This document shows, piece by piece, positions 1-9,315 of a DNA stretch of 64,000 nt. Source of the DNA: Bacteroidota bacterium (GTDB lineage Bacteria; Bacteroidota; Bacteroidia; Chitinophagales; Chitinophagaceae); assembly GCA_026391455.1 (NCBI GenBank), contig JAPLEH010000017.1:118258-182257 (forward strand). The letters run 5' to 3'. How positions within the stretch are numbered: the stretch's first letter is position 1; each line of letters starts with the position of its first letter. The notes beneath the pieces were generated by a model. That model was not told the DNA's origin. It searched no databases and saw only the letters and a list, made by a program, of their open reading frames with translations. A program made the position numbers and the translations under genes.

Positions 1-246
1 CAGGTCTGTTTTCATTAACCTTGATTTTCCATAGTTACCGGTACCTTCATACATCTCGCCATTGTAAAAAAGTAATCCCTCTGTAAAGGAAGAAGTATCG
101 TGCGGATAGGTGGCCACCACTGAATAACTCATGGTACGCGGGACATTCGAATCCGGAGTAATTTCTGTACCACCACTCCCTGAGTCGTCATTATTACAGG
201 CCAGCAAAACGGCAAGCAGACTAATAACAATTGTTAGTTTCTTCAT
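1..246 (-). CDS. Glutaminyl-peptide cyclotransferase, N-terminal part (truncated by window edge)
   Basis: The 82 codons on the minus strand begin with a lipoprotein signal (LLAVLLAC, Cys17), then an Asp/Ser/Gly linker. The motif TSSFTEGLLFYNGEMYEGTG from about residue 53 matches the start of the plant/bacterial-type glutamine cyclotransferase beta-propeller family, which converts N-terminal Gln to pyroglutamate. This protein would act at the periplasmic or outer face as a lipoprotein. The rest of the gene lies beyond base 1. The ATG complements 244-246 and follows a TATTTTTG -7 box. The family call rests on this N-terminal motif only. Confidence 0.75.
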   Translation of the reverse strand, partial: MKKLTIVISLLAVLLACNNDDSGSGGTEITPDSNVPRTMSYSVVATYPHDTSSFTEGLLFYNGEMYEGTGNYGKSRLMKTDL

Positions 247-266
247 CACAACGAATTGATTTCATA

Positions 267-274
267 CAAAAATA
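267..274 (-). promoter_or_regulatory. Candidate -7 box for the cyclotransferase gene
   Basis: Read on the minus strand this is TATTTTTG, an exact match to the Bacteroidota -7 consensus TAnnTTTG, about 20 bp before the ATG. No clear -33 TTTG is present. Match by eye only. Confidence 0.4.
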
Positions 275-615
275 AGTGGTGCCGGCCCAGAAATTTGTTA
301 TGCCCCTGTGAATTTGGAAAAGAGGACTGTTTATCATTGTTCGCCGGGCAGGCACTGACTATTAAACAATGGGAAAAATACGATACAAAAAGTTCTTGCA
401 CAATTCATTAAATGAATTATATTTGGAACAGGTTCAGTAGTACTGACACTGTCCGACCCACGAAATCATATCCCCTGAGATCCTTTTTATTTTCCTTTTT
501 ATCCTGTTGTTTCTTTTAACCTTACCTATCAAAGGCATTTTTATTTCCTCTATCCGCTGACTAACAGAACGAATGTTTTTCGTACCACCTTAACTAACAG
601 GATTAATTGGAAACT
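275..615. other. Intergenic region without recognisable gene
   Basis: This is the divergent spacer between the cyclotransferase and the M43 protease. I see no ORF with family signature, no tRNA and no strong hairpin. It should hold the promoter of the protease, but I could not pick a convincing box. Confidence 0.5.
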
Positions 616-1872
616 ATGAAGCAGGGCATAATCACTTTATTCTTTTTTGCTTTTGTACTCACACTTACTGCACAGGTTAAATGCAGCAGCTATACCTATC
701 AGCAACAGCAACTTTCAGATCCTGACCGGAATGCGACCATACAGGGGGTGGAACGTTTTATTCAGGATCGGTTGACGGCCGCACAATCAGGACGACCTTC
801 CGGAAGACCAGACGGTATCATCATTAAAATACCAGTGGTAGTGCATATTGTATACCATACACCCGTTGAAAAAATTTCAGATGCGCAGGTGATCAGCCAG
901 ATCAATGCACTGAATTTATATTTCCGCCGCCGCAATGCAGATACTGCTTCTGCACCTGCATATTTCAGAAGTCTTGGGGCTGATTGCGAAATCGAATTTC
1001 AACTGGCTATCTCCGATCCCCGCAGAAGAGCAACCAGTGGCATCGAACGCAAATACACCCCAGTGACCAAATGGGGCGCTGATGATAAAGTAAAATTCAG
1101 TTCGGAAACAGGCCTTGATGCATGGGATTCCAAAAGCTATCTCAATATATGGGTGTGCAACCTGGATAAATTTGCCGGCTATGCCAGTTTTCCCGGTGGC
1201 GAAGAAAAGAAGGACGGGCTGGTGATCAGCTATACGGCTTTTGGAACTACGGGTACTGCCGCCGGGTATTCTTTGGGCAAAACAGCCGTTCACGAAATTG
1301 GCCATTGGCTGGGATTAAAACATACCTGGGGTGATGATTATTGTGGCGATGATGGCGTAGGGGATACACCCAAACAGGCCAGTTATACCATTGGATGCCC
1401 CAATACCATCCGGATTACCTGCAGCAACGCACCGTATGGGGACATGTACATGAATTATATGGACCTTACCAATGATGCCTGTATCAACATGTTTACCAAA
1501 GGGCAAAAAGCCCGGATGCTGGCACTATTCGATCCGGGTGGAGCCCGCAGCACCCTGCTTAGTTCCAAAGGACTGAATATGCCATTGTTTATGGATATCC
1601 CCCTGCCCGGGGAGGAAGACCCCAAATGGCTGCACCCTCAATTGTATCCGAATCCGGCCTCCAGTGAAATGACCCTCGATCTTTCTTATGATTTTCGCTG
1701 GATCGGAAAAATTATTTTTGTGACCAATCTGCAGGGGCAAAACGTTATGAATGTGCAGGTTACGTCAAAAAATCAGCGGATCAACATCAGCAAACTGCAG
1801 GCGGGCGTATATTTCCTTGCAGCGAAAAAGGAAGATGGGGAGTCTATGAAACTGAAATTCGTTAAGTTATAG
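616..1872 (+). CDS. Secreted M43-family (cytophagalysin/pappalysin-like) zinc metalloprotease with T9SS sorting tail
   Basis: This 418-residue protein has an N-terminal signal peptide (MKQGIITLFFFAFVLTLTAQ). The extended zinc motif HEIGHWLGLKH (HExxHxxGxxH) is at about residues 226-236, and a met-turn (MYMNYMD) lies near 277. Both are typical of peptidase family M43B. The last ~75 residues (LYPNPASSEM...GVYFLAAKKEDG...KFVKL) form a Por secretion tail, so the enzyme should be exported through the Sec and type IX systems. An upstream in-frame TTG at 607 is possible, but the ATG at 616 starts the signal peptide directly. It stands alone and ends before a strong hairpin terminator. The family is clear; the substrate is unknown. 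Confidence 0.92.
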   Translation: MKQGIITLFFFAFVLTLTAQVKCSSYTYQQQQLSDPDRNATIQGVERFIQDRLTAAQSGRPSGRPDGIIIKIPVVVHIVYHTPVEKISDAQVISQINALNLYFRRRNADTASAPAYFRSLGADCEIEFQLAISDPRRRATSGIERKYTPVTKWGADDKVKFSSETGLDAWDSKSYLNIWVCNLDKFAGYASFPGGEEKKDGLVISYTAFGTTGTAAGYSLGKTAVHEIGHWLGLKHTWGDDYCGDDGVGDTPKQASYTIGCPNTIRITCSNAPYGDMYMNYMDLTNDACINMFTKGQKARMLALFDPGGARSTLLSSKGLNMPLFMDIPLPGEEDPKWLHPQLYPNPASSEMTLDLSYDFRWIGKIIFVTNLQGQNVMNVQVTSKNQRINISKLQAGVYFLAAKKEDGESMKLKFVKL

Positions 1873-1911
1873 GTCGCAACCAAATTTTTGATACACACTA
1901 ACGGCAAGCAT

Positions 1912-1943
1912 TGTCCCGACCGAGGCGTCGGGACATTTTTTTT
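1912..1943 (+). terminator. Rho-independent terminator after the M43 protease gene
   Basis: A 9-bp perfect stem (TGTCCCGAC / GTCGGGACA) with a 6-nt loop is followed by eight T. It lies 40 bp after the protease stop and before the convergent lpdA end. Confidence 0.85.
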
Positions 1944-2016
1944 GGGTAATAAGTAGAAAAAAAGGGTTGCCAAATCATCAGCAACCCTTTTCCCTTTTTA
2001 TTTTTTACTTTTTAAT

Positions 2017-3420
2017 TTAAATATGTATCGCTTCACCATAGGCCACTTCGATCGCATCTTTAATGCTTTCGCTGATCGTGGGGTGGGGGTGAATGGAGTT
2101 CAGCACTTCATGATACGTGGTCTCCAGTTTGCGGGCCGTAACGGTTTCTGAGATCATTTCGGTTACATTGTACCCGATCATGTGGGTACCCAGCCATTCG
2201 CCGTATTTGGCATCGAAGATCACTTTAATGAATCCTTCGGTATGGCCGGCTGCCGATGCTTTACCACTGGCGCTTAAAGGGAATTTACCCACTTTAATTT
2301 CATAACCGGCTTCTTTAGCTTGTTTCTCGGTATAACCCACCGATGCAATCTCCGGAACACAATAGGTACATCCGGGTACATTGTTGTAATCAATCGGCTC
2401 AGGCTGGTGGTGGTATTTGTTTTCATTGTAGGCAATGGATTCCGCGCATATGATGCCTTCTTTGCTGGCCACGTGTGCCAGTGCCTGACCGGGAGAGCAA
2501 TCGCCGATGGCATAAATACCCGGTACATTGGTTTGCCCGTATTTATCCACCACGATGCGTCCTTTATCCGTTTTAATGGCCAGTTCTTCCAGGCCAATGC
2601 CTTCTATATTGGCAGCCACACCTACTGCACTCAGTAATACATCTGCTTCCAGTACCACTTCTCCGTCTGCGGTTTTTACTTTTGCTTTCACGCCAACTCC
2701 AGCCGTATCAACAGCCGTTACTTCACTGCTGGTCATGATGGTGATGCCATTCTTTTTATATTGTTTCTCCAGTTCTTTGGAGATATCTTCATCTTCTACC
2801 GGTACTATGCGGGGAAGGAATTCTACAATGGTCACTTTTGTACCCATGCTGTTGTAGAAATAGGCAAATTCCACACCAATGGCGCCACTGCCCACTACGA
2901 TCATACTCTTGGGCATTTGGGGCAGTACCATGGCTTCGCGGTAGCCGATTATTTTCTTACCATCAATGGGCATGGTGGGGAGCTGACGGCTCCGGCCTCC
3001 GGTAGCGATGATGATATGTTTGGCTTCAATAGTTTGTTTTTGTCCGTTGGCATCGGTTACTTCTATTTTGCCTTTGGCCACCAGTTTACCAAAGCCCATG
3101 ATCACGTCGATCTTATTTTTCCGCATGAGAAACTGCACGCCCTTGCTCATTTTATCAGCCACACCACGACTTCTTTTCACAATGTTTTCAAACTGGGGAG
3201 TACCACTGGCTTCAATACCGAAAGTGGCGGCATGCTTGATGTCTTCGTATACCTGTGCGCTCTTTAAGAGGGCTTTGGTGGGAATACAACCCCAGTTGAG
3301 GCAAATGCCACCGAGGCTTTCTTTTTCAATTACTGCTGTCTTTAAGCCAAGCTGGGAAGCACGGATAGCTGCCACATAACCACCGGGGCCGCTGCCGAGT
3401 ACCACTACGTCGTATGCCAT
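2017..3420 (-). CDS. lpdA: Dihydrolipoyl dehydrogenase (E3)
   Basis: This 467-residue flavoprotein reoxidises dihydrolipoyl groups of 2-oxo-acid dehydrogenase complexes with NAD+. The FAD-binding GSGPGG is at residues 9-14. The redox-active disulfide CLNWGC has Cys40 and Cys45. The NAD-binding VVGSGAIGVEFA lies mid-protein, GIYAIGDC marks the second FAD contact, and HPHPTISE near the C terminus carries the catalytic His-Glu pair. The reading frame is open for 16 more codons upstream, but MAYDVVVLG is the normal family start. It is a single gene with no complex subunits beside it. Length and motifs are complete. Confidence 0.97.
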   Translation of the reverse strand: MAYDVVVLGSGPGGYVAAIRASQLGLKTAVIEKESLGGICLNWGCIPTKALLKSAQVYEDIKHAATFGIEASGTPQFENIVKRSRGVADKMSKGVQFLMRKNKIDVIMGFGKLVAKGKIEVTDANGQKQTIEAKHIIIATGGRSRQLPTMPIDGKKIIGYREAMVLPQMPKSMIVVGSGAIGVEFAYFYNSMGTKVTIVEFLPRIVPVEDEDISKELEKQYKKNGITIMTSSEVTAVDTAGVGVKAKVKTADGEVVLEADVLLSAVGVAANIEGIGLEELAIKTDKGRIVVDKYGQTNVPGIYAIGDCSPGQALAHVASKEGIICAESIAYNENKYHHQPEPIDYNNVPGCTYCVPEIASVGYTEKQAKEAGYEIKVGKFPLSASGKASAAGHTEGFIKVIFDAKYGEWLGTHMIGYNVTEMISETVTARKLETTYHEVLNSIHPHPTISESIKDAIEVAYGEAIHI

Positions 3421-3828
3421 TGTATTTATTTTAGATTTTAGATTTATGATTTTAGATTGCGTCTCCATTCACTATTCACCTCCCGATTGCTATCGGGACA
3501 CCATTCACCATCGGACTGCGAAGTTATCCGAAAAGGGGCAATCGGGCAACAATGCCGCAGGATTGAATTTGTTGCAATGAACGGGTTGGCAACGTGTTGA
3601 AGGGTTATTGTCTGGTATGTGGGGGCGCGGTCCGGGAGGGGTTGATACACGGAACCGGAGCGGTTCGAGTGGGCTTGCTCTGGCCGGAGAATGGGGAAAA
3701 CTGAAGCCTTTTACATATTTTTGCGGGCTGAAAACCAGTCCAGCAGGGCTTTTGGGCGAATGGCAGGAAAAAAAAGGGATTCTGGTAAAAATCTTATGGC
3801 AGAGGCGGAAAAATTCCACATTTTCCCC
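3421..3828. other. Intergenic region with short repeats
   Basis: No gene is supported here. Near 3428-3458 a TTTTAGATT unit recurs three times. At 3482-3500 the sequence CCCGATtgctATCGGG forms a small hairpin. Between 3470 and 3510 CATTCAC words repeat, like the TATTCAC words before ftsY and after ppk1. Reading frames that cross this region into rpmB lack any family signature upstream of the bL28 start. Confidence 0.5.
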
Positions 3829-3836
3829 TACCTTTG
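3829..3836 (+). promoter_or_regulatory. Candidate -7 box for the rpmB operon
   Basis: TACCTTTG matches TAnnTTTG exactly, 23 bp before the rpmB ATG. A -33 TTTG at the usual 19-20 bp spacing is not obvious. Confidence 0.5.
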
Positions 3837-3859
3837 CCGTCCCAAAAATTGTATCAATT

Positions 3860-4096
3860 ATGGCAAGAGTATGTCAGGTTACAGGTAAAGTTCCGATGGG
3901 TGGAAATAAGGTTTCACACTCCAACATCAAGACAAAGCGCCGCTTTCTGCCCAACCTGCAGAAGAAAAGGTTTTACCTGGCTGAAGAAGATAAATGGATC
4001 ACGCTGAAATTATCTACTGAAGCAATCCGTACCATTAATAAGAACGGTTTGTATACAGTAGTAAAAGAACTGAGAGCGAAAGGTCAAAAAGTATAA
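3860..4096 (+). CDS. rpmB: Large-subunit ribosomal protein bL28
   Basis: The 78 residues begin [21 protein letters not shown] and contain [13 protein letters not shown], the diagnostic bL28 pattern. The first cysteine is present, but the CxxC zinc pairs of some lineages are not. Longer upstream reading is possible in frame, but only the ATG at 3860 gives the family N terminus. It is the first gene of the short ribosomal run rpmB-rpmG-DUF4295, 73 bp before rpmG. Confident. Confidence 0.97.
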   Translation: MARVCQVTGKVPMGGNKVSHSNIKTKRRFLPNLQKKRFYLAEEDKWITLKLSTEAIRTINKNGLYTVVKELRAKGQKV

Positions 4097-4169
4097 GGCC
4101 TCATCAGGTGTGTATGGATAGTTCCTGACACACGAAAAGTAAATTAGCAACTTATCAAATAATCATAAA

Positions 4170-4352
4170 ATGGCAAAGAAAGGCAACCGTGTACAGGTAA
4201 TACTGGAATGCACTGAGCACAAAACAAGTGGTCAGCCCGGCACCAGCCGTTATATCACGGTAAAAAATAAGAAGAACAATCCGGAGAGGCTCGAACTGAA
4301 AAAGTTCAACCCCATCCTGAAGAAAGTAACTGTTCACAAAGAAATCAAATAA
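4170..4352 (+). CDS. rpmG: Large-subunit ribosomal protein bL33
   Basis: This 60-residue basic protein contains [36 protein letters not shown] and a C-terminal VTVHKEIK, the standard bL33 pattern. Like bL28 here it lacks the four-Cys zinc ribbon, since only one Cys remains. This is the zinc-independent form. It sits between rpmB and the DUF4295 gene, probably co-transcribed with them. Confidence 0.97.
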   Translation: MAKKGNRVQVILECTEHKTSGQPGTSRYITVKNKKNNPERLELKKFNPILKKVTVHKEIK

Positions 4353-4453
4353 TCAATGTGAAAATGTGTAAATGAAGGGGCGTTAAAATTACATTCCTCC
4401 ATTTCAAAAAGTATTATCACATTTTCATATTTCCACATTTTCAAATTTGAACT

Positions 4454-4627
4454 ATGGCAAAAGCAGCTTCAAAAAACGCGAAAGTAAAAGACCTTAAAGC
4501 ATCTGCCGAGGCTAAAAACTGGACTAAAGTGATCAAAGCTGTACGCAGCCCCAAAACAGGTGCCTACACTTTCAAAGAGCAGATCATTCACAAAGACAAA
4601 GTGAAAGATTTCCTGGCCCAAAAATAA
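4454..4627 (+). CDS. DUF4295 small ribosome-associated protein (Bacteroidota-specific)
   Basis: This 57-residue, Lys-rich ORF (MAKAASKNAKVKDLKASAEA ... TFKEQIIHKDKVKDFLAQK) is easy to miss because of its length. It matches the DUF4295 family, which in Bacteroidota lies directly after bL28 and bL33. From memory, the family has been seen as an extra 50S protein (bL38) in a Flavobacterium ribosome structure; this should be checked. The ATG at 4454 is the only reasonable start. The 101 bp before it contain a repeated CACATTTTCA-like word. Confidence 0.88.
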   Translation: MAKAASKNAKVKDLKASAEAKNWTKVIKAVRSPKTGAYTFKEQIIHKDKVKDFLAQK

Positions 4628-4951
4628 CCGGGACTTTGACTATTATATTTTAAAAAGCTATTCGTGAACGCGGATGGCTTTTGTTGTTTAACGGTAGAAA
4701 GACGGGAAGTCCGAAAGTCGGGAAGTCCGAAAGATTTACCTGCCGTAATGAAATGAAGGTAGGCGGGAAGTCCGAAAGATCGAAAGACGGGAAGAAGGTA
4801 AGTCGTGGAATTGATGGACATAGCTTACGAGCAAAGATTTGGGCTAACCAAGTTGTAAGCATTTGTATATTGATTACCAGCATTGAAGCGGGTAAGTAAC
4901 CCTATAGTTACCGGCACATTTTTCACTATTCACTTTTCACTATTCACTAAC
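4628..4951. repeat. Intergenic repeats between DUF4295 and ftsY
   Basis: GGGAAGTCCGAAAG occurs three times between about 4706 and 4781, with related GAAAGACGGGAAG words. At about 4737-4767 the sequence CCTGCCGTAATGAAATGAAG then GTAGGCGG is a copy of a dispersed repeat found again near 48768 and, inverted, near 48842. At 4920-4948 TTCACTATTCAC-type words repeat just before the ftsY start. Translated ORFs here are repeat artefacts. Confidence 0.7.
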
Positions 4952-5923
4952 ATGGGATTCTTTAATAAACTGTTCGGAAAAAAAGAAAAGCAAAGCCTTG
5001 ATGAGGGTTTGAAAAAAACCAAAGAAGGATTTTTTGCCAAGATCACCAAAGCCATCGCAGGCAAAAGCTCGGTAGATGAAGAAGTGCTCGATAACCTGGA
5101 AGAAGCATTGGTGAGCGCCGATGTGGGCATTGAAACCACCGTGAAGATCATTGAGCGCATTGAAAAGCGGGTGGCCAAAGACAAATACCTCAACGCTGCC
5201 GAACTCAATAAAATGCTGCAGGAAGAGATCGAAGGATTACTGGTGGACGCACCTGAAGCGAATACCTATGCTTTCGATTCCGATCTGCCGACGCAACCCT
5301 ACATTATTCTTGTAGTTGGTGTAAACGGCGTAGGCAAAACCACCACCATTGGCAAACTCGCCTACAACTTCAGCAAAGCCGGTAAACAAGTATTACTCGG
5401 TGCGGCAGATACATTCCGTGCCGCTGCCGTAGATCAGCTTACCATCTGGAGCGAACGTACCGGCGTACCAATCGTAAAACAGGACATGGGAAGCGATCCC
5501 GCCGCCGTGGCCTTTGACACCGTACAAAGTGCCGTAGCCCGTAAATCGGATGTGGTACTCATTGATACAGCCGGCCGCCTGCACAATAAGGCCCACCTGA
5601 TGGACGAACTGAGCAAGATCAAACGGGTGATCCAAAAAACCATACCCGACGCACCGCACGAAGTATTGCTCGTGCTCGATGGCAGTACCGGACAGAATGC
5701 GCTCGAACAAGCCAAACATTTCACCGCTGCCACAGATGTCACCGCGCTGGCTATTACCAAGCTGGATGGTACCGCAAAAGGAGGAGTGGTGCTGGCCATT
5801 GCCAACCAATTCAAGATTCCGGTAAAATTTATTGGCGTGGGCGAAAAAATGGAAGACCTGCTTGTATTTAATAAACATGAATTCGTGGATAGTTTATTCA
5901 GCCTGCAGGATAAAACAAGCTGA
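4952..5923 (+). CDS. ftsY: Signal recognition particle receptor FtsY (GTPase)
   Basis: This 323-residue SRP-type GTPase docks ribosome-SRP complexes at the inner membrane for co-translational targeting. The NG domain is complete: the four-helix N domain (LDEGLKKTKEGFFAKITKAI) is near residues 14-33, the P-loop GVNGVGKTTT at about 123-132, DTFRAAA follows, DTAGR is at 205-209, TKLDGTAKGG comes next, and the C-terminal GVGEKMEDL. The acidic A domain is almost absent, as in many Bacteroidota. The frame extends upstream, but MGFFNKLFGKKEK is the family start. It follows the ribosomal-protein run, as is usual in this phylum. Confidence 0.97.
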   Translation: MGFFNKLFGKKEKQSLDEGLKKTKEGFFAKITKAIAGKSSVDEEVLDNLEEALVSADVGIETTVKIIERIEKRVAKDKYLNAAELNKMLQEEIEGLLVDAPEANTYAFDSDLPTQPYIILVVGVNGVGKTTTIGKLAYNFSKAGKQVLLGAADTFRAAAVDQLTIWSERTGVPIVKQDMGSDPAAVAFDTVQSAVARKSDVVLIDTAGRLHNKAHLMDELSKIKRVIQKTIPDAPHEVLLVLDGSTGQNALEQAKHFTAATDVTALAITKLDGTAKGGVVLAIANQFKIPVKFIGVGEKMEDLLVFNKHEFVDSLFSLQDKTS

Positions 5924-5961
5924 TCACCATCGCCATAGCCTCTTCCGCCAACGAAGACGAT

Positions 5962-6897
5962 ATGATACAACTGAGCCGGAAATTAATGGAACTCTCCGGC
6001 CTGCAATTACTCCTTCAAAAAGAAGAAGACCGGCTGCGGTTTGTACAACAACGACTCAGCGAAGAGGAAGAAAAGTGCATCCGCTTAGAAAAAGAACTCC
6101 GCAAAGAACGTAAAGACTACGAGCGATTAACCCACCTCAGTATACAGTCATTGTTTTATACGCTGCTACAAAGTGCCGAGAAGCAAAAGGGAAAAGAACT
6201 GCAGGAATATCTCGCTGCTGAATTGAAATGGCAGCAAAGCCGGGACGCAATCACCCGTCTCCAGGAAGATGGGCAACAACTCGACCATCATATCCGTCAG
6301 CTACAGGAAGATACAGCAGACTATCCCGCTATCTTCAAACAAAAAGAACAATTATTACTTGAAGATAAAGATGGTAAAGCCCTTTCGCTGATCCGTCAAT
6401 CGGAACAAATCACCTCACTCAAAAATCAAAGCCGCGAAATACAGGAAGCCCTGGAATTGGGTGTATTACTGGAAAAAAAGTTGAACAGTGTTATTGATTA
6501 CCTGCAAAGCGCTTCCGGTTGGGGTACCTGGGATATGCTTGGCGGCGGACTGATTTCCACGGCAATAAAAAGAGGCTATATGGACGATGCCCGCGAAGCT
6601 GCATCAGAAGCCCAGCACCTGTTGCATTCATTCAATAAAGAATTAGGCGATATCAAAAAGTCGGTGGATCAGCAACTCAATATGAATGGATTTACCGGAT
6701 TCGCGGATTATTTCTTCGACGGATTGATCGTGGACTGGATGGTAAAAAAATCGATCAATGATTCCCATGAAACTACCCTCAATTTATTGAAGAATGTACG
6801 ATCCATTATACAGGAACTTACATTGAATGCATCATTAAAAAAAGAAGAGGTAAAAAATGCGGAAAAGGTCTATGTTCAAATTGTCGAAACCTGTTGA
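5962..6897 (+). CDS. Coiled-coil protein of unknown function
   Basis: The 311 residues show no signal peptide or membrane segment. Two long charged heptad regions (about residues 15-60 and 75-145, rich in Glu, Lys and Gln) predict coiled coils. A glycine-rich helical hairpin follows (SGWGTWDMLGGGLISTAIKR near 185-205), and then another helical C-terminal half. The GG[G]LISTAIKR patch is the most conserved-looking part, and I know of similar unnamed proteins in Bacteroidota, but no function. It starts 38 bp after ftsY, so it may be read from the same transcript. Confidence 0.75.
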   Translation: MIQLSRKLMELSGLQLLLQKEEDRLRFVQQRLSEEEEKCIRLEKELRKERKDYERLTHLSIQSLFYTLLQSAEKQKGKELQEYLAAELKWQQSRDAITRLQEDGQQLDHHIRQLQEDTADYPAIFKQKEQLLLEDKDGKALSLIRQSEQITSLKNQSREIQEALELGVLLEKKLNSVIDYLQSASGWGTWDMLGGGLISTAIKRGYMDDAREAASEAQHLLHSFNKELGDIKKSVDQQLNMNGFTGFADYFFDGLIVDWMVKKSINDSHETTLNLLKNVRSIIQELTLNASLKKEEVKNAEKVYVQIVETC

Positions 6898-6933
6898 ACC
6901 GTTTATTTATCGTCAGGCAAATACTATTTGTTT

Positions 6934-7917
6934 TCACCAACCGTACAACAGGGATAATGCCCCCACTTTATGACCCGCATAATTCGGATAATCCGGTGTA
7001 AAGAATTGCTGTGTAAAGGAAAAGCTCCATTTCCGAAGGGAAACCTGAATTCCGGTCTCCAATCTTGCCTGTATTTTTTTCCGGTGCAGTAATGAACCGG
7101 ATGTTGCCTGATCATCATTTAATGGGGAATGCCGGTTGAATAATCCACCATCCAGCAAGGCATAATAGGGTATCCAATCAACCGAAGGCCGTATATGGAA
7201 TACAAAACCGGCACGCTTGTTTGCGGTTGTTAATGATTGGCGCTGCCATCCTGAAAAATAATCCAGATTTTTTTGAAACCTCCAGATTGAAAACAGAGAA
7301 AGGCCGTTTGTACAGGTACCTGCATACCCGGATGCGCCGGCAATGATGATTGCTTTTTGTTTGCCTGCCAGTTTCTTTTCATACGTAATGTTATAATTCA
7401 ACAGCAGGTCAGTGGGTAACTGGTAGCTCCATCCATTGGGGCGTGGATCGCCGATGATCCGGTGCAGAAATACCTGTGCCTCTTCAGCGAAGGAAGGAGG
7501 CCCCATCCATCCTGCTGTCCATGTCATAGCGAGATTCACGGAGCGTAAGGGATCCGCTTTATGACGTGTATGATTCACCAGCAGAGCGCCCGCATAGGGA
7601 TAATCGTTTTTGTCGGGAATGGCAGGCTTTGTTTTTTGCGGCGTGATCATGATCTGCTTAATGCCCCATCCCGTAACGGTAAAAGCCGGTGAGAATCGCC
7701 TGATCTTTTGATGCAATTTTCTGTTCTTTTTTTCAGCTACCCGAAAGCAGTTGATCGACAACCCATTGGTATAGCCCCAGTCGGTACCCTGCAACCAGGC
7801 ATTGATCCCGTCGTTTTCGATACTGAACCGGAGAAAATGAGTGGCTTTTTCCCCGGTTTGAGCGGTAGAAAGCAGGTACATCTGTATTAAGCAGGTGAAA
7901 ACGATCCAATTTTTCAT
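6934..7917 (-). CDS. LpxR-like lipid A 3-O-deacylase family outer-membrane protein (DUF2219)
   Basis: This 327-residue protein has a signal peptide (cut after STAQ). It carries the family landmarks: FSIENDGIN near residue 31, GTDWGYTNGLSIN near 44-56, IPDKNDYPYAGALL near 98, and GPPSFAEEAQVFLHRIIG with GWSYQLPTD near 135-165. Alternating amphipathic strands fit a beta barrel. LpxR enzymes remove the 3'-acyloxyacyl group of lipid A in a Ca2+-dependent way. The catalytic Asn/Asp/His residues appear conserved, but I cannot confirm them by alignment. It ends convergently with the coiled-coil gene. Confidence 0.75.
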   Translation of the reverse strand: MKNWIVFTCLIQMYLLSTAQTGEKATHFLRFSIENDGINAWLQGTDWGYTNGLSINCFRVAEKKNRKLHQKIRRFSPAFTVTGWGIKQIMITPQKTKPAIPDKNDYPYAGALLVNHTRHKADPLRSVNLAMTWTAGWMGPPSFAEEAQVFLHRIIGDPRPNGWSYQLPTDLLLNYNITYEKKLAGKQKAIIIAGASGYAGTCTNGLSLFSIWRFQKNLDYFSGWQRQSLTTANKRAGFVFHIRPSVDWIPYYALLDGGLFNRHSPLNDDQATSGSLLHRKKIQARLETGIQVSLRKWSFSFTQQFFTPDYPNYAGHKVGALSLLYGW

Positions 7918-8007
7918 ATCAGGGGTAAAATCGGTGGCTTAACCTCTAAGTTAGTCTATTATTAAAATGAAAGGATATGGGCCTTTTTTGCGAACTTTGC
8001 ATGCTGC

Positions 8008-9315
8008 ATGAAGACAAAAACATTAAAGAAAGACAAGGTCAATATCATCACCCTCGGGTGCAGTAAAAACATGGTGGACAGTGAAGTGCTCAGTGGGCAA
8101 TTACTGGCCAATGATATTGATGTGGTGCATGAAAATAAAAAGAGCGATCACAATATTGTGGTGGTGAACACCTGCGGCTTTATCGACAAGGCCAAAGAGG
8201 AAAGTATCAATACCATCCTCCGCCAGGTGGAACTGAAACAAAAAGGCAAGCTCGATAAAGTATACGTAACGGGTTGCCTCAGCGAACGGTACAAGAATAA
8301 CCTGGAGGCAGAAATACCCGAAGTGGATGCCTACTTTGGCACCATGGAGCTGCCATTGATCTTAAAACAATTTGAAGCAGACTATAAGGCAGAACTGGTG
8401 GGTGAGCGGCTGCTTGCTACGCCGAAGCATTATGCCTATATGAAAATTTCGGAAGGTTGTAACCGAACCTGTTCTTTCTGTGCGATTCCCCTGATGCGTG
8501 GCCAGCATGTGAGCAAACCTATAGAAGCACTCGTAAAAGAAGCGGAATCACTCGTACGAAAAGGCGTGAAGGAGATCATGCTCATTGCTCAGGAGCTTAC
8601 TTACTACGGCCTCGATATTTATAAAAAAAGAATGTTGCCCGATCTGTTGCATCGTCTTGCTGATGTGAAAGGGCTCGAATGGATACGATTACACTATGCA
8701 TATCCTTCTAAATTTCCATTGGAAATACTGGATGCGATGCGTGAGCGGGAGAATATCTGCAACTATCTCGATATGCCATTGCAGCATGCGGCCAATAATA
8801 TGCTGAAGGCAATGAAGCGGCAGATCACCCGGGAAGAAATGGAAGAGCTTACCATCGCCATCCGGGAGAAAGTACCGGGCATTTGTTTGCGCACCACATT
8901 GATAGCCGGTTTCCCCGGCGAAACGCAGGATGATGTGGAAGAACTGAAAGGCTTCCTGCAACGCCAGCGATTTGACCGGGTGGGTATCTTCACCTATTCG
9001 CACGAAGAAAATACTTCGGCCTATGAACTTACGGATGATGTGCCTGCAGATGAAAAAGAGCGAAGAGCACAGGAGATCATGGAAGTGCAGCAGGAAATAT
9101 CGTATGAACTCAATCAGGAAAAAGTAGGTAAGACCTTTAAAGTACTTATTGATAAAAAAGAAGCAGGCCGCTACCTGGGCCGCACCGAATTTGACTCGGT
9201 GGAAGTGGACAATGAAGTGGTGATACCTGCTGACAAGAAGTTGCCCATTGGCGAATTTGTACAGGTAAAAATCACCAAAGCGTATGACTACGACCTCGAA
9301 GGAGAGGTAATCTGA
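8008..9315 (+). CDS. rimO: Ribosomal protein uS12 methylthiotransferase RimO
   Basis: This 435-residue radical SAM methylthiotransferase modifies the conserved Asp of uS12. Domains in order: UPF0004 with cysteines 18, 56 and 90 for the auxiliary cluster; the radical SAM core with CNRTCSFC (Cys151, 155, 158); and a C-terminal TRAM domain from about 370. ITLGCSKNMVDSE, rather than the MiaB form, and AIPLMRG identify RimO. A GAACTTTG box lies 8 bp before the ATG, so the leader is very short. Confidence 0.95.
   Translation: MKTKTLKKDKVNIITLGCSKNMVDSEVLSGQLLANDIDVVHENKKSDHNIVVVNTCGFIDKAKEESINTILRQVELKQKGKLDKVYVTGCLSERYKNNLEAEIPEVDAYFGTMELPLILKQFEADYKAELVGERLLATPKHYAYMKISEGCNRTCSFCAIPLMRGQHVSKPIEALVKEAESLVRKGVKEIMLIAQELTYYGLDIYKKRMLPDLLHRLADVKGLEWIRLHYAYPSKFPLEILDAMRERENICNYLDMPLQHAANNMLKAMKRQITREEMEELTIAIREKVPGICLRTTLIAGFPGETQDDVEELKGFLQRQRFDRVGIFTYSHEENTSAYELTDDVPADEKERRAQEIMEVQQEISYELNQEKVGKTFKVLIDKKEAGRYLGRTEFDSVEVDNEVVIPADKKLPIGEFVQVKITKAYDYDLEGEVI

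Noticed and set aside
607-615. TTG start for the M43 protease
   Set aside because: The ATG three codons later begins the signal peptide directly.
3608-3859. Longer N terminus for bL28
   Set aside because: bL28 proteins start at MARVCQ; the upstream part has no homology and includes the -7 box.
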